Shown here in pieces: positions 1 to 9,048 of a stretch of 64,000 nucleotides of DNA. The notes beneath the pieces were generated by a model. That model was not told the DNA's origin. It ran no database searches and saw only the letters and a program-made list of their open reading frames with translations. Origin of the DNA: Ferruginibacter sp. (GTDB lineage: Bacteria; Bacteroidota; Bacteroidia; Chitinophagales; Chitinophagaceae). The DNA lies in NCBI GenBank assembly GCA_013141115.1, contig JABFRP010000003.1, forward strand, positions 372,001 to 436,000, read 5' to 3'. Made by a program: the position numbers and the translations under genes. The first letter of the stretch is position 1, and each line of letters opens with the position of its first letter.

Positions 1-1401
1 CTCGCTATCAATTGTATCAGTAGCATTAGCCGCTGCATTTTCCGCAGCAAAATGGTCGTCTCTTATTTGCTGATTTTCGGCTTTGGTTATTTTCTCTCTT
101 ATAAACTTATTTACCAAAACATGCAATCCGCTTTCTTCAATCTTTAAAATTTCCGAACACTTTTTTATATAATCCTGCTGCTTGGTAAAATCTTCTGCCT
201 TATTAATTTTTGCAATGGTTTCGGCAATCTGGTTTACAATGATGGATTTTTTATTGCTGTCGCTGCCGGCATCTTTTAATGCAATATCCAGCTGAAATAA
301 AATAACATCTCTTTTATTATTAGCAATAAAATCGGCAAAAGCAGTGGCGCCTACTTTGTTTACATAGCTGTCCGGATCTTCTTTATCGGGTATTAAAACC
401 AGTTTTACATTCAGGCTTTCTTCCAACGCCAGGTCAAGCCCACGGAGTGCAGCTTTTATACCGGCATTATCACCATCATAAATTATGGTAAGGTTGTTGG
501 TATATTTTTTTATCAGCCTTAATTGGTCAGGAGTTAAAGAGGTTCCACCACTGGCCACCACATTTTCTATACCAGCCTGGTGTAAACTCACCACATCGGT
601 ATAGCCTTCTACCAGTAAACATTCGTCCGCTTTATCAATGGCCTGCCTTGCAAAATAACTGCCGTACAATAATTTACTTTTTACATAAATTTCGTTTTCC
701 GGTGTGTTAATATATTTTGGTGCCTTATCGTTACTCTTTATAATTCTTGCACCAAAACCCAGCACTTTTCCGCTTTGGTTATGTATAGGAAAAATTATTC
801 TGCCCCGGTAATTATCATACGCATTGCCCTCTCTTACATTTACCGAGCCGCTTTTTTGCAAATACTCCTGGCTGTATTGTGCAGCAAGGGCTGCTTTGGT
901 AAAACTATCCCTTGCTTCGGGGTTAAAACCCAACTGAAATTTTTTGATCGTTTCTTCTCTAAAGCCACGTTCTTTTAAATAACTTAATGCAATATCCTGG
1001 CCTTCATCAGTATTTAATAATGCATTACTAAAAAATTTTTGAGCAAAATTATTGATGATATACAGGCTTTCAGCAACCTGTTGTTGTTGTTTATATTCCG
1101 GGCTGGTTTCGGTTTCTTCAATTTCTACATTGTACTTTGCCGCAAGCCATCTTAATGCTTCGGCATAGCTGTACTTTTCGGCTTCCATTAAAAAGCCAAT
1201 GGAGTTGCCGCTGCGGCCACAACCAAAACATTTGTAAATTTCCTTGGAGGCAGATACGGTAAATGAAGGCGATTTTTCGTTATGAAAAGGGCAGAGGCCA
1301 ATATAGTTGGTGCCTCTTTTTTTAAGCTTTACAAACGATCCCACAATTTCCACAATGTCGATGCGGCTTAGTATTTGCTGTATGGTATTTTGAGTGATCA
1401 A
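1..1401 (-). CDS. dnaG: DNA primase DnaG, 3' end cut by window edge
   Basis: Primase makes the RNA primers for DNA replication. 467 codons are visible and the frame is open at base 1, so the C-terminus lies outside. The N-terminus has the CHC2 zinc-binding site (Cys37, His40, Cys58, Cys61 in CPFH and CFGCG). The TOPRIM fold is recognised by LLVEGYTDVVSL and the acidic YDGDNAG. The start is inferred: the frame has no ATG before the zinc site and a stop lies at 1426-1428, so TTG at 1401-1399, followed by ITQNTIQQIL, is the best start. Transcribed leftward, with no gene close upstream. The family call is very secure; the start is less so. Confidence 0.95.
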   Translation of the reverse strand, partial: MITQNTIQQILSRIDIVEIVGSFVKLKKRGTNYIGLCPFHNEKSPSFTVSASKEIYKCFGCGRSGNSIGFLMEAEKYSYAEALRWLAAKYNVEIEETETSPEYKQQQQVAESLYIINNFAQKFFSNALLNTDEGQDIALSYLKERGFREETIKKFQLGFNPEARDSFTKAALAAQYSQEYLQKSGSVNVREGNAYDNYRGRIIFPIHNQSGKVLGFGARIIKSNDKAPKYINTPENEIYVKSKLLYGSYFARQAIDKADECLLVEGYTDVVSLHQAGIENVVASGGTSLTPDQLRLIKKYTNNLTIIYDGDNAGIKAALRGLDLALEESLNVKLVLIPDKEDPDSYVNKVGATAFADFIANNKRDVILFQLDIALKDAGSDSNKKSIIVNQIAETIAKINKAEDFTKQQDYIKKCSEILKIEESGLHVLVNKFIREKITKAENQQIRDDHFAAENAAANATDTIDSE

Positions 1402-1569
1402 TATTTTAGTAAATAGCTGTGCAATTTAGCCAACTTATTTCAATTGAAGAGCCTTGATAAATCAGATGCTGATATTCCTGTATAAAGTACCGTAAAATAG
1501 CGGCCCGGGGTACAAAAAAACTGATTAAATTCATCTGGTAGTTTATGAAAAATTGTGTGAAAATTCATC

Positions 1570-1596
1570 TTGATAAGCAATTAACTAATACCTTTA
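1570..1596 (+). promoter_or_regulatory. Possible Bacteroidota promoter for the TPR protein gene
   Basis: TTG at 1570-1572 is followed after 16 nt by TACCTTTA at 1589-1596, one base off the TAnnTTTG consensus. It lies about 20 nt before the ATG at 1618. Inferred from pattern only. Confidence 0.35.
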
Positions 1597-1617
1597 TCAC
1601 CTAAAAAATTAAATAGA

Positions 1618-2886
1618 ATGAAGAAATATTATTTATTTATGATGTTGCTTTTTGCAGGCACAGTAAGTTTTGGGCAAAGTTTGTCCGAAATAAATGAACT
1701 GATGGGTAAAAGCCAGTACAAAAAAGCTAAAGAAGGCATTGATAAATTTTTGAGTGATGCAAAAAATGCATCTAAAAGTGATGGCTGGTATTATAAAGGA
1801 AGGGTATACAATTCGCTTTCTAAGGATACTGGTTTTACTCCAACAGAGTCGATGAAATTAAAGAATGAAGCTTTTGAAGCCTTTAAGAAATATCAGCAAA
1901 TGGATGCCAAGGAAGTAAGTTTTGTGTTGGAGAACCACGGCTCTTACTTCGATCTTTATGTTGGCTTATTTGATCTGGCCGCAAAAGAATTTAACAATAA
2001 AAATTTTGCGTCTTCTTTTGAAGGATTTAAAAATACTTTAAAAGTAGAAGACTATATCAGAAGTAAAGGGTACGAAAATCAAGGCTTTAAATTTTCTGCT
2101 TTAGACACATCGCTGATATTAAACATCGCCATTGCGGCATACCAGGCAAAAAATGAAGATTCTGCAATGGTGTATTATAAAAAACTTACCGATGCAAACC
2201 TTGTGGGGGAACAATATTTAAGTAACTACCAGATTTTGGTGGAGTATTACCTTAAGAAAAATGATGAGGCTAACCTGAATGCCATACTGGAAAAGGGAAG
2301 AACCTTATACCCAAATAATGATTACTGGGTAGATGTGGAATTAGATAAGGTTTCAAAAAGTGGCGACAAAACTGCTTTGATTGCAAAGTATGAGGAGTTG
2401 ATGAAACGCTATCCCGAAAAATTTAATTACCCCTATAATTTAAGTGTGGAATTATTTAACCAATTGTATTTTGGTGATAATAAGCCTGCCAACCCAGAAG
2501 CGTTAAAAGCAAGATTAACAGAGGTATTAAAAAATGCCATACCTCTTGATAAAACCGGTGCAGATGCAAAAATATTGATGACCAAGCATTTGTATAATGA
2601 TGCATATGATTACCAGGATTCTTCTAAAAAAATAAAAGGAACAAAACCTGCGGATATTAAAAAACGCAATGATTTTAAAGACTTATTTTTAAAGAGAGTT
2701 GGTGAATGTATTCCGTATGCTGATGCCGCAGTGGAATATTTTACTGCACTACCTACATTAAAACCGGTACAAAAAGCCAATTATAAAAGTATATTGGATA
2801 TTTTAAGTCAGCTATATGCTACTAAAGGCGATTTAAAAAAATCTGCTGAGTATGATAAGAAGAAAGCAGATGTAGATAAAATGTAA
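1618..2886 (+). CDS. Secreted TPR-like protein
   Basis: 422 residues. The N-terminus is a typical signal peptide (MKKYYLFMMLLFAGTVSFGQ), so the protein is probably periplasmic or surface-exposed. The rest is helical and rich in Lys, Asp, Tyr and Ala, with TPR-like pieces: an early SQYKKAKEGIDKFL unit, a WYYKGRVYNSL unit and a late YATKGDLKKSAEYDKKKAD unit. No catalytic motif is visible. It stands alone and ends just before a strong bidirectional terminator. A scaffolding or protein-binding role is inferred from the fold only; the substrate is unknown. Confidence 0.8.
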   Translation: MKKYYLFMMLLFAGTVSFGQSLSEINELMGKSQYKKAKEGIDKFLSDAKNASKSDGWYYKGRVYNSLSKDTGFTPTESMKLKNEAFEAFKKYQQMDAKEVSFVLENHGSYFDLYVGLFDLAAKEFNNKNFASSFEGFKNTLKVEDYIRSKGYENQGFKFSALDTSLILNIAIAAYQAKNEDSAMVYYKKLTDANLVGEQYLSNYQILVEYYLKKNDEANLNAILEKGRTLYPNNDYWVDVELDKVSKSGDKTALIAKYEELMKRYPEKFNYPYNLSVELFNQLYFGDNKPANPEALKARLTEVLKNAIPLDKTGADAKILMTKHLYNDAYDYQDSSKKIKGTKPADIKKRNDFKDLFLKRVGECIPYADAAVEYFTALPTLKPVQKANYKSILDILSQLYATKGDLKKSAEYDKKKADVDKM

Positions 2887-2925
2887 AACAAAAGAAGGAC
2901 AAAATCATTATACAGGTACAAAGTA

Positions 2926-2960
2926 AAAGCCGTCTTCAATTTTATTGAAGACGGCTTTTT
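2926..2960. terminator. Bidirectional rho-independent terminator
   Basis: A perfect 15-bp stem (2926-2940 with 2944-2958) with loop TTT, ending in a T-run on the + strand and an A-run on the left arm. It lies between convergent genes ending at 2886 and 2982 and can serve both. Confidence 0.9.
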
Positions 2961-2981
2961 GATTATTGTAAAATAAGTTGA

Positions 2982-3845
2982 TTAATTGGCACCTCCTGGG
3001 CCGCCCATTCTTATTTGTATACCAGGCCCATTTTCGTTTTGCATATCCTTTATTGGCTTAACCACAAAGTCCTTGGGTATTTCAAACTCCTTATCAGCTA
3101 CTTCTTTATCGGTATTTATTTTAGTTACTTCCACCGTCATAACTCTGCCACGGTTCATTTTCATTTCGTATTGCATCGGAAAACCGGCCAGGTCTTTTAA
3201 ACCGTTAATGCTGGTGCTGCGGCCAAAACCGCCAAATCCCGACATGCCGCCGGTACTAACTATGCCCTGTAATTTAAAATCGGGGCAATACCAAACAGTG
3301 CTGCTGTCTTTGCTGCCGTTTTTTCGGGTAGTAATTACAAATGCTTTTTTACAAACCAACCCGGCAATTTTTTTTGTTTCATCTACATAAGCAATTTCGC
3401 TGCTAACAGCAGCATTATTATTAAAATTTGCTCCATTGGCCTGGTTTCTGCTTTGCATCATGCTATCCATTCTTTTATTCATTTGTTCCTGGTCTTCATC
3501 TGTGGCATAAAATCCTGTTTTATTGCCCATCATCTCCATTAATGTAGTGGTTATCTTTTTACTGTTGTCTCTTAAAACAGTAGTGCGGCTCATTTCGTTT
3601 TCGGTGAATGTTTTTACCATATCGCCTTTAACTGTGGTTACCGATTTGGTTTCGCCATCGCCTCCAAAACGTACAACCCTTACTTCTTCGCCATTGGCAC
3701 CAACTGGCGGGGCTGGAATATCTTCTGCAGCTTCGGTAGAAACTGTAGTGGTTTTAGTAGTTATAACTGCGTGGTCTAATACTTTTATTTGAGCATATGA
3801 AGCAAAGCTGGCCGATAAAAATACGAGTGTAATTGTTTTTTTCAT
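2982..3845 (-). CDS. Secreted DUF4412/GLPGLI-like protein
   Basis: 287 residues from the chosen ATG at 3845, which begins MKKTITLVFLSASFASYAQ, a clean signal peptide; an ATG 21 nt upstream only adds a polar tail. The middle has the pattern KIAGLVCKKAFV followed by SSTVWYCPDFKLQG, which resembles the secreted DUF4412/GLPGLI group common in Bacteroidota. Gly-rich and Asn-rich linkers (GGMSGFGGFGR and the C-terminal RMGGPGGAN) flank the conserved core. Function is unknown. It converges on the TPR gene and shares its terminator. The family call is moderate because the diagnostic GLPG motif is replaced by AGFPMQYEM. Confidence 0.7.
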   Translation of the reverse strand: MKKTITLVFLSASFASYAQIKVLDHAVITTKTTTVSTEAAEDIPAPPVGANGEEVRVVRFGGDGETKSVTTVKGDMVKTFTENEMSRTTVLRDNSKKITTTLMEMMGNKTGFYATDEDQEQMNKRMDSMMQSRNQANGANFNNNAAVSSEIAYVDETKKIAGLVCKKAFVITTRKNGSKDSSTVWYCPDFKLQGIVSTGGMSGFGGFGRSTSINGLKDLAGFPMQYEMKMNRGRVMTVEVTKINTDKEVADKEFEIPKDFVVKPIKDMQNENGPGIQIRMGGPGGAN

Positions 3846-3863
3846 ATTATGTTGTTGTAATTT

Positions 3864-3884
3864 CAAAAATACGAATTCATTCGT
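3864..3884 (-). promoter_or_regulatory. Possible promoter -7 box beside a short palindrome
   Basis: Reading leftward, TATTTTTG (3871-3864) fits TAnnTTTG about 20 nt before the ATG at 3845. It abuts ACGAATTCATTCGT (3871-3884), an inverted repeat of 6-bp arms that could be an operator. There is no clear TTG at -33, so this is tentative. Confidence 0.3.
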
Positions 3885-3995
3885 AATAAAAAAATAGCGT
3901 TGTTCCTTTAAGAAGATTTTAACAAGCAGTGATTAAAATTTGATTGTTAAAAAACTGTGCATAACTCGGTAAATTCTGTGTAAACAATCAAATTT

Positions 3996-4022
3996 TTGTT
4001 TTCATTCATTCCGTTATATTTG
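3996..4022 (+). promoter_or_regulatory. Bacteroidota promoter of smc
   Basis: TTG at 3996-3998, a 16-nt spacer, then TATATTTG at 4015-4022, a full match to TAnnTTTG. The smc start codon follows 23 nt later, so the 5' leader is short. Confidence 0.6.
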
Positions 4023-4045
4023 CCGTCTGACTAAAATAAGATAAC

Positions 4046-7000
4046 GTGCGTTTAAAGAGTTTAGAAATCAAAGGATTTAAGAGTTTTGCCGACAAAACCG
4101 TACTCCATTTTGACGAAGGTATTACTGGCGTAATTGGCCCCAATGGCTGTGGTAAAAGTAATATTGTGGATAGCATCCGCTGGGTAATTGGCGAGCATAA
4201 GATCAGTAACCTTAGAAGTGAAAACTTAGAGAGTTTGGTGTTCAATGGTTCTAAAACCCGTTCTGCATCCGGCCTAGCAGAAGTGAGCCTTACTTTTGAA
4301 AATACCAAAAACCTTTTACCAACCGAATTTAATACCGTTACAGTAACCCGTAAATACTACAAAAACGGGGAGAGCGAATACCGCCTGAATGACGTGGCTT
4401 GCCGCCTTAAAGACATCCACAATTTATTTATGGATACCGGTGTTAGCACCGATAGTTATGCCATTATTGAACTGGGTATGGTGGATGATATTATTAAGGA
4501 TAAAGAGAACAGCCGCCGTAAAATGCTGGAACAGGCTGCAGGGATCACTATTTACAAAACCCGTAAAAAAGAAGCCAAATTAAAATTAGATGCTACCGAG
4601 CAGGATCTGGCACGTATTGAAGATCTGTTGTTTGAAATAAACAATCAGCTAAAAAGTTTAGAAAGCCAGGCTAAAAAAGCAGAGAAATATTTCGAAATAA
4701 AAAAAGAATATAAAGAGGTTAGCATTGAATTAGCAAAAGCAGCTTTGGAAGGTTTCAATATCACATACCGTGATCTGAACCATCAGCAGCAGGCTGAAGT
4801 GGACAAGAGGATAGAACTGGAAACTTCTATTGCCACAGAAGAAGCTGCATTGCAACAGGAAAAATTAGGCTTCATCGAACAGGAAAAAGCATTGCAGCAA
4901 ATGCAACACGCTTTTAACGATATGCTAGATGGCTTGCGCAACAAAGAAAGCGAAAAGAATTTAAGTGCACAGAGGTTACAATATTTAAAGGAAAGAGAAG
5001 GCAGCTTAAACGAATTTTTGCAAAAAGCCGGCGGACAGTTAAAAGGCCTTGATGAAAGTATTCAATTTACCAGCCTGCAAATAAAAGACGACGAAGTAAA
5101 ATTAGAAGAGTTTGAAGGGAAATTAGATGAACTGAAGCATGCGGTAGAAGATAAGCGCAAAGTGTTTGATGAAAAGCGCAGTAGTATTGATGAATTAAGA
5201 AGGGAGAACCAGGCCATACAACGCAACCAGTTTGAAGCCGAGAAAAAAGTAGCGGTGGCCGATACTTCTATCCAGAATTTACAAAGAACCATTGTACAGA
5301 TACAGGAAGAAAAAGCACAGCGTCAAAGCCAGTTACAACAAGTAGAGGCCGATAAAAAAATTAAGGAAGAAGAACTGGAGCAAAAGAAAACTGACCTGCA
5401 GCAATTGCAGGATCATCATGAATTTACCAAAGAGCAAATTTTAAATACACAAAATTTACTGGAAGGCCTGCGCCAGGAGCTGGCTGAAGAAAGCCGCAAG
5501 CTGGATAGTAAAAAGAACGAGCATGCTTTATTAAAAAGTTTGATCGACTCGATGGAAGGTTACCCTGAGAGTGTAAAGTTCCTGCATAAAAATACAGGAT
5601 GGAATCATGAAGCGCCTTTGCTGAGTGATATCATTTATGTAAAAGAAGAATACCGTGCGGCTGTTGAAAATGTACTGGAGCCTTACTTAAACTACTACAT
5701 TGTAAACAATTTACAAGAAGGGTTACAAGCCATTCATTTACTAGATGATAACAAAAAAGGTAAAGCCAATTTCTTTTTACAAGATAAGTTTACCGGTTTT
5801 GAAGAGCATCATCAACCAAACGGTACTATACCTGCGCTAAGTGTGGTAGAGATTGACGCAAAATATTCCAACCTTGCCAAACATTTATTGGGTAATGTAT
5901 TTATTGCCGAAAATGAAGAAGCCCTGCGTGACAGTAATGGCGCAGTAGTACTGGAAAAAACCGGCAAGTATGTAAAAGGAAAATACTCATTAACCGGAGG
6001 AAGCGTAGGTTTATTTGAAGGTAAAAAAATTGGCCGTGCAAAAAATTTAGAAAAACTTACTGAAGAAATTACGGCGCAGGAAATTGTGGTGCATAATTTA
6101 AAAGATGTTATTCAAAGCCGCCATAATGAAGTGATCGCTTTTAATGAGCAGTTGAAAGAAAATGCCATTAAGCAAACCCAGCAGGATATCAATAATTTAA
6201 CCAACCATGTTTTTTCTTTACAAAACAAGCTGGAAAATTTATTGCACCTGGAAGAAACCAGCAGCAAAAGGGTAGAGGATCTGCAGGAACAATTAGAAGC
6301 CAACCATGATGCTATTTCCAGCACAAGAGATGAACTGGAGAAATTCAATACACAATTAGAAGAGCTTACCGATAAGATGCAGTTAATTGAACAGGATTAT
6401 GCATCAGCTGAGCAGGAATATAGTTTTGCAACAGCTACCTTCAACGATAGCAACCTGCAATTTACCAAGCAACAAAGCAAAGTAATTTCTTTAAAACAGG
6501 AATTTGAATTTAAAAGCAATCAGTTAAATGATCTGCAGGTACAAATAGAAAGCAGCAACACACAATTAACAGAGGCAGCAAGCAGCATTGCCGAAACTGC
6601 CACAGCATTACAGGAGTTGGAAACGCTTGTAATTACCATGCTGCAAAACAAAGAAGGCGAAGAAAAGAAATTGAACGAAGCAGACCAGGCCTACTACAAT
6701 TTAAGAAATGCCCTTACAGAAAAAGAAAGTGAACTGCGCCACAAACAAAAATCTAAAGAAGGCATTGATACCTTACTGAATGAAATAAAAGATATGTTAA
6801 CCGAATTAAAATTACAATTAGCCGGAATGAAAGAAAGGCTGAATGTAGAATTTAAGGTTGACCTGGATGCGATCATTGATGAACCAAGAACAGGCGATAC
6901 GCCATTGGAAGAATTGCAGGAAAAAAATGAAAGGCAGCGTAAGCGGTTAGAAAATATCGGCGAGATCAATCCAACAGCGATTGAAGCTTACACCGAAATG

Positions 7001-7561
7001 AAAAAACGTTACGAATTTATCTTAGAACAAAAAAATGACCTGGTTACTGCAAAAGATAGTTTGATGCTTACTATACAGGAAGTAGAAGCTACCGCTAACC
7101 AGCAGTTCTTAGATACCTTTAATGCAGTAAGAGAAAATTTCCAGAAAGTATTTAAAGCATTATTTACCGAAGATGATACGGCAGATATGGTGTTGGTAGA
7201 CCCGGAAAATTTAGCTGATACCGGTATTGATATTGTGGCTAAACCAAAAGGAAAACGTCCATCTTCCATTGGCCAGTTAAGCGGAGGAGAAAAAACATTA
7301 ACCGCAACAGCTTTATTGTTTGCCATCTACTTAATTAAGCCTGCACCGTTCTGTATTTTAGATGAGGTGGATGCGCCGCTGGATGATGCCAACGTAGGCA
7401 AGTTTACCAATATGATAAAAAAATTCAGTGAGAACTCTCAGTTCATCATTGTAACGCATAACAAACAAACCATGAGCGCCGTAGATGTAATTTACGGGGT
7501 TACCATGCAGGAAGCGGGGGTGAGTAAATTGGTTCCTGTAGATTTTCGCAGCCTTAATTAA
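4046..7561 (+). CDS. smc: Chromosome segregation protein SMC
   Basis: 1171 residues, the usual SMC length. SMC dimers are ATP-driven rings that condense and segregate chromosomes together with ScpA and ScpB. The N-terminal head has Walker A GPNGCGKS (residues 31-38). Long coiled coils cover about 170-500 and 680-1000, rich in Glu, Gln, Lys and Leu, and are separated by a globular hinge at about 505-670. The C-terminal head has the ABC signature LSGGE (1078-1082) and Walker B ending in Asp1106-Glu1107 (FCILDEVDAPLDD). The start is GTG at 4046, giving the conserved beginning MRLKSLEIKGFKSFADKT. A Bacteroidota-type promoter precedes it. It is a single gene here; scpA and scpB are not in the window. 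Confidence 0.97.
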   Translation: MRLKSLEIKGFKSFADKTVLHFDEGITGVIGPNGCGKSNIVDSIRWVIGEHKISNLRSENLESLVFNGSKTRSASGLAEVSLTFENTKNLLPTEFNTVTVTRKYYKNGESEYRLNDVACRLKDIHNLFMDTGVSTDSYAIIELGMVDDIIKDKENSRRKMLEQAAGITIYKTRKKEAKLKLDATEQDLARIEDLLFEINNQLKSLESQAKKAEKYFEIKKEYKEVSIELAKAALEGFNITYRDLNHQQQAEVDKRIELETSIATEEAALQQEKLGFIEQEKALQQMQHAFNDMLDGLRNKESEKNLSAQRLQYLKEREGSLNEFLQKAGGQLKGLDESIQFTSLQIKDDEVKLEEFEGKLDELKHAVEDKRKVFDEKRSSIDELRRENQAIQRNQFEAEKKVAVADTSIQNLQRTIVQIQEEKAQRQSQLQQVEADKKIKEEELEQKKTDLQQLQDHHEFTKEQILNTQNLLEGLRQELAEESRKLDSKKNEHALLKSLIDSMEGYPESVKFLHKNTGWNHEAPLLSDIIYVKEEYRAAVENVLEPYLNYYIVNNLQEGLQAIHLLDDNKKGKANFFLQDKFTGFEEHHQPNGTIPALSVVEIDAKYSNLAKHLLGNVFIAENEEALRDSNGAVVLEKTGKYVKGKYSLTGGSVGLFEGKKIGRAKNLEKLTEEITAQEIVVHNLKDVIQSRHNEVIAFNEQLKENAIKQTQQDINNLTNHVFSLQNKLENLLHLEETSSKRVEDLQEQLEANHDAISSTRDELEKFNTQLEELTDKMQLIEQDYASAEQEYSFATATFNDSNLQFTKQQSKVISLKQEFEFKSNQLNDLQVQIESSNTQLTEAASSIAETATALQELETLVITMLQNKEGEEKKLNEADQAYYNLRNALTEKESELRHKQKSKEGIDTLLNEIKDMLTELKLQLAGMKERLNVEFKVDLDAIIDEPRTGDTPLEELQEKNERQRKRLENIGEINPTAIEAYTEMKKRYEFILEQKNDLVTAKDSLMLTIQEVEATANQQFLDTFNAVRENFQKVFKALFTEDDTADMVLVDPENLADTGIDIVAKPKGKRPSSIGQLSGGEKTLTATALLFAIYLIKPAPFCILDEVDAPLDDANVGKFTNMIKKFSENSQFIIVTHNKQTMSAVDVIYGVTMQEAGVSKLVPVDFRSLN

Positions 7562-7580
7562 TGGATAATGTTTTAGTGGA

Positions 7581-7661
7581 TAATGGATAATGTTTTAAAA
7601 TTGCAATGTGTTCTTTTTTGCGAAGCTGCATAAGACTTGTTGCAGAAAACATTATCCATTA
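7581..7661. repeat. Inverted repeat built from GATAAT units
   Basis: TAATGGATAATGTTTT (7581-7596) and its perfect reverse complement (7646-7661) are 49 nt apart. Extra TGGATAATG copies sit at 7562-7583 and ATTATCAATTATCCA at 7667-7681. It lies between smc and the DUF486 gene. It may be an RNA hairpin or an interspersed repeat; there is no T-tract, so it is not a classic terminator. Confidence 0.7.
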
Positions 7662-7696
7662 TTTCATTATCAATTATCCATTCTAATTTAAAAAGT

Positions 7697-8029
7697 ATGC
7701 TCCGCACTATCTTACTCCTCACTGCCTCCAACATATTTATGACCTTTGCCTGGTACGGCCATTTAAAAAATGCCAACATGCCTTTATGGAAAGCGGTGGC
7801 CATCAGTTGGGGTATTGCTTTTTTTGAATACTGTTTAATGGTGCCTGCCAATCGTATAGGGTTTGAAAGTGGGTTGAATGGCTTTCAATTAAAAATTACG
7901 CAGGAAGTAATTACGTTAGTGGTATTTGCTGTGTTTGCGGTATTATATTTAAAAGAACCCTTTCACTGGAAATACCTGGTAAGCTTTGCGCTGATACTGG
8001 GCGCCGTATACTTTGCTTTTAAAAAATAA
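7697..8029 (+). CDS. DMT-family membrane protein (DUF486)
   Basis: 110 residues from ATG 7697, chosen because it gives the family start MLRTILLLTASNIFMTFAWYG; upstream codons encode a polar stretch inside the intergenic repeat. Four hydrophobic helices are visible: the N-terminal helix, AVAISWGIAFFEYCLMV, VITLVVFAVFAVLYL and YLVSFALILGAVYFAF. The family (PF04342, small drug/metabolite-transporter-like) has conserved WYGHLK and PANR segments, both present. The substrate is unknown. No operon partner is evident. Confidence 0.88.
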   Translation: MLRTILLLTASNIFMTFAWYGHLKNANMPLWKAVAISWGIAFFEYCLMVPANRIGFESGLNGFQLKITQEVITLVVFAVFAVLYLKEPFHWKYLVSFALILGAVYFAFKK

Positions 8030-8177
8030 ATTCCTGTTTTTTATACAACTACTGTATTAGCCTGTTCAGCGGGTAGTTTTTACTATTCAGCAACATTGGC
8101 GTTTTTACGGAAAGTATTGGTACTAATTTGGTAGTGTTATTCAGGTAACCAAAATCTATCACCGTAAAAACATGTAT

Positions 8178-8999
8178 ATGAAAAACAACAGATCACTGCT
8201 TTTTTTAGCACTCTTCTTTTTAACCATTGTTACCAGCATTATTTCCTGTAAAAAGAATGTTTCAACCGAAACTTCAACAGCACTTGGCCCCGTACCGGCT
8301 GGCAAAAGCGAACTGAAAATTATGATGACCGATGACCCGTCAGTAATTTTTGATTCCATTTTTATTGATATACAACAGGTGGAAGTGAAGGTGGAAGACT
8401 CCACCGGCGCACAACATTGGGATACACTTGCTATAAGAGCGGGTGTGTATAATATCCTGCGCTTTAGAAACGGGCTGGATACTTTATTGGCTACAGGTTA
8501 TGTACCCAATGGAGAGGTAGAAAAGATACGCATTACACTGGGCAACCGCAACTCGGTAGTGTTTAATGGCGTTGCTATTCCATTAGTAAATATTGATAAA
8601 GTAATTACCATTGATGTACATGGCGATGTAGACCATTTAGATCCCCGTCATTTGCGTATCTGGTTAGATTTTGACGGACATGGTTCCATCAGGTTTCATA
8701 ATGGAAGGCTGGAATTGAAATTAAAGATCGGCCATTTTTGCCGCAGCAAATCCGGCGAACTGGAAGGAGAAATAAAACCATCCGCCGCATTACCGGCTAC
8801 ACTTACATTGGTAGATGGAACAGATACTTTAAGGGCAATTCCTGACAGAGAAGGAGAATTTAAGATCCGTGGTATTAAAAACAGTACCGTAAAATTGATC
8901 ATCAGTCCGTCAAACGGCTATAAAGATTCTGTAATAAATAATATTCAAATCCGGAGAGGAGATGATACGGATTTGGGAAAGATTGTTTTGCATAGGTAG
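8178..8999 (+). CDS. DUF4382 lipoprotein
   Basis: 273 residues from ATG 8178; an ATG two codons earlier is equally possible. The N-terminus is a lipoprotein signal with lipobox SIISC followed by Lys-Lys. The first domain starts LKIMMTDDPS and continues FDSIFIDIQQVEVKVED, the pattern of DUF4382 (PF14321). The C-terminal 80 residues (GELEGEIKPSAA, then EGEFKIRGIKNSTVKLII) resemble a carboxypeptidase-like regulatory beta-sandwich. It probably sits in the outer membrane; the ligand is unknown. It is a single gene followed by a strong hairpin terminator. Confidence 0.85.
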   Translation: MKNNRSLLFLALFFLTIVTSIISCKKNVSTETSTALGPVPAGKSELKIMMTDDPSVIFDSIFIDIQQVEVKVEDSTGAQHWDTLAIRAGVYNILRFRNGLDTLLATGYVPNGEVEKIRITLGNRNSVVFNGVAIPLVNIDKVITIDVHGDVDHLDPRHLRIWLDFDGHGSIRFHNGRLELKLKIGHFCRSKSGELEGEIKPSAALPATLTLVDGTDTLRAIPDREGEFKIRGIKNSTVKLIISPSNGYKDSVINNIQIRRGDDTDLGKIVLHR

Positions 9000-9022
9000 T
9001 TCTTATAAGTCTTAAACTTAGA

Positions 9023-9048
9023 GCCGGTGATTCCTCACCGGCTTTTTT
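9023..9048. terminator. Rho-independent terminator
   Basis: GCCGGTGA (9023-9030), loop TTCC, TCACCGGC (9035-9042), then six T (9043-9048). It terminates the DUF4382 gene. The stop codon of the convergent vWA-like gene is inside the T-run, so the hairpin is also immediately downstream of that gene. Confidence 0.92.
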
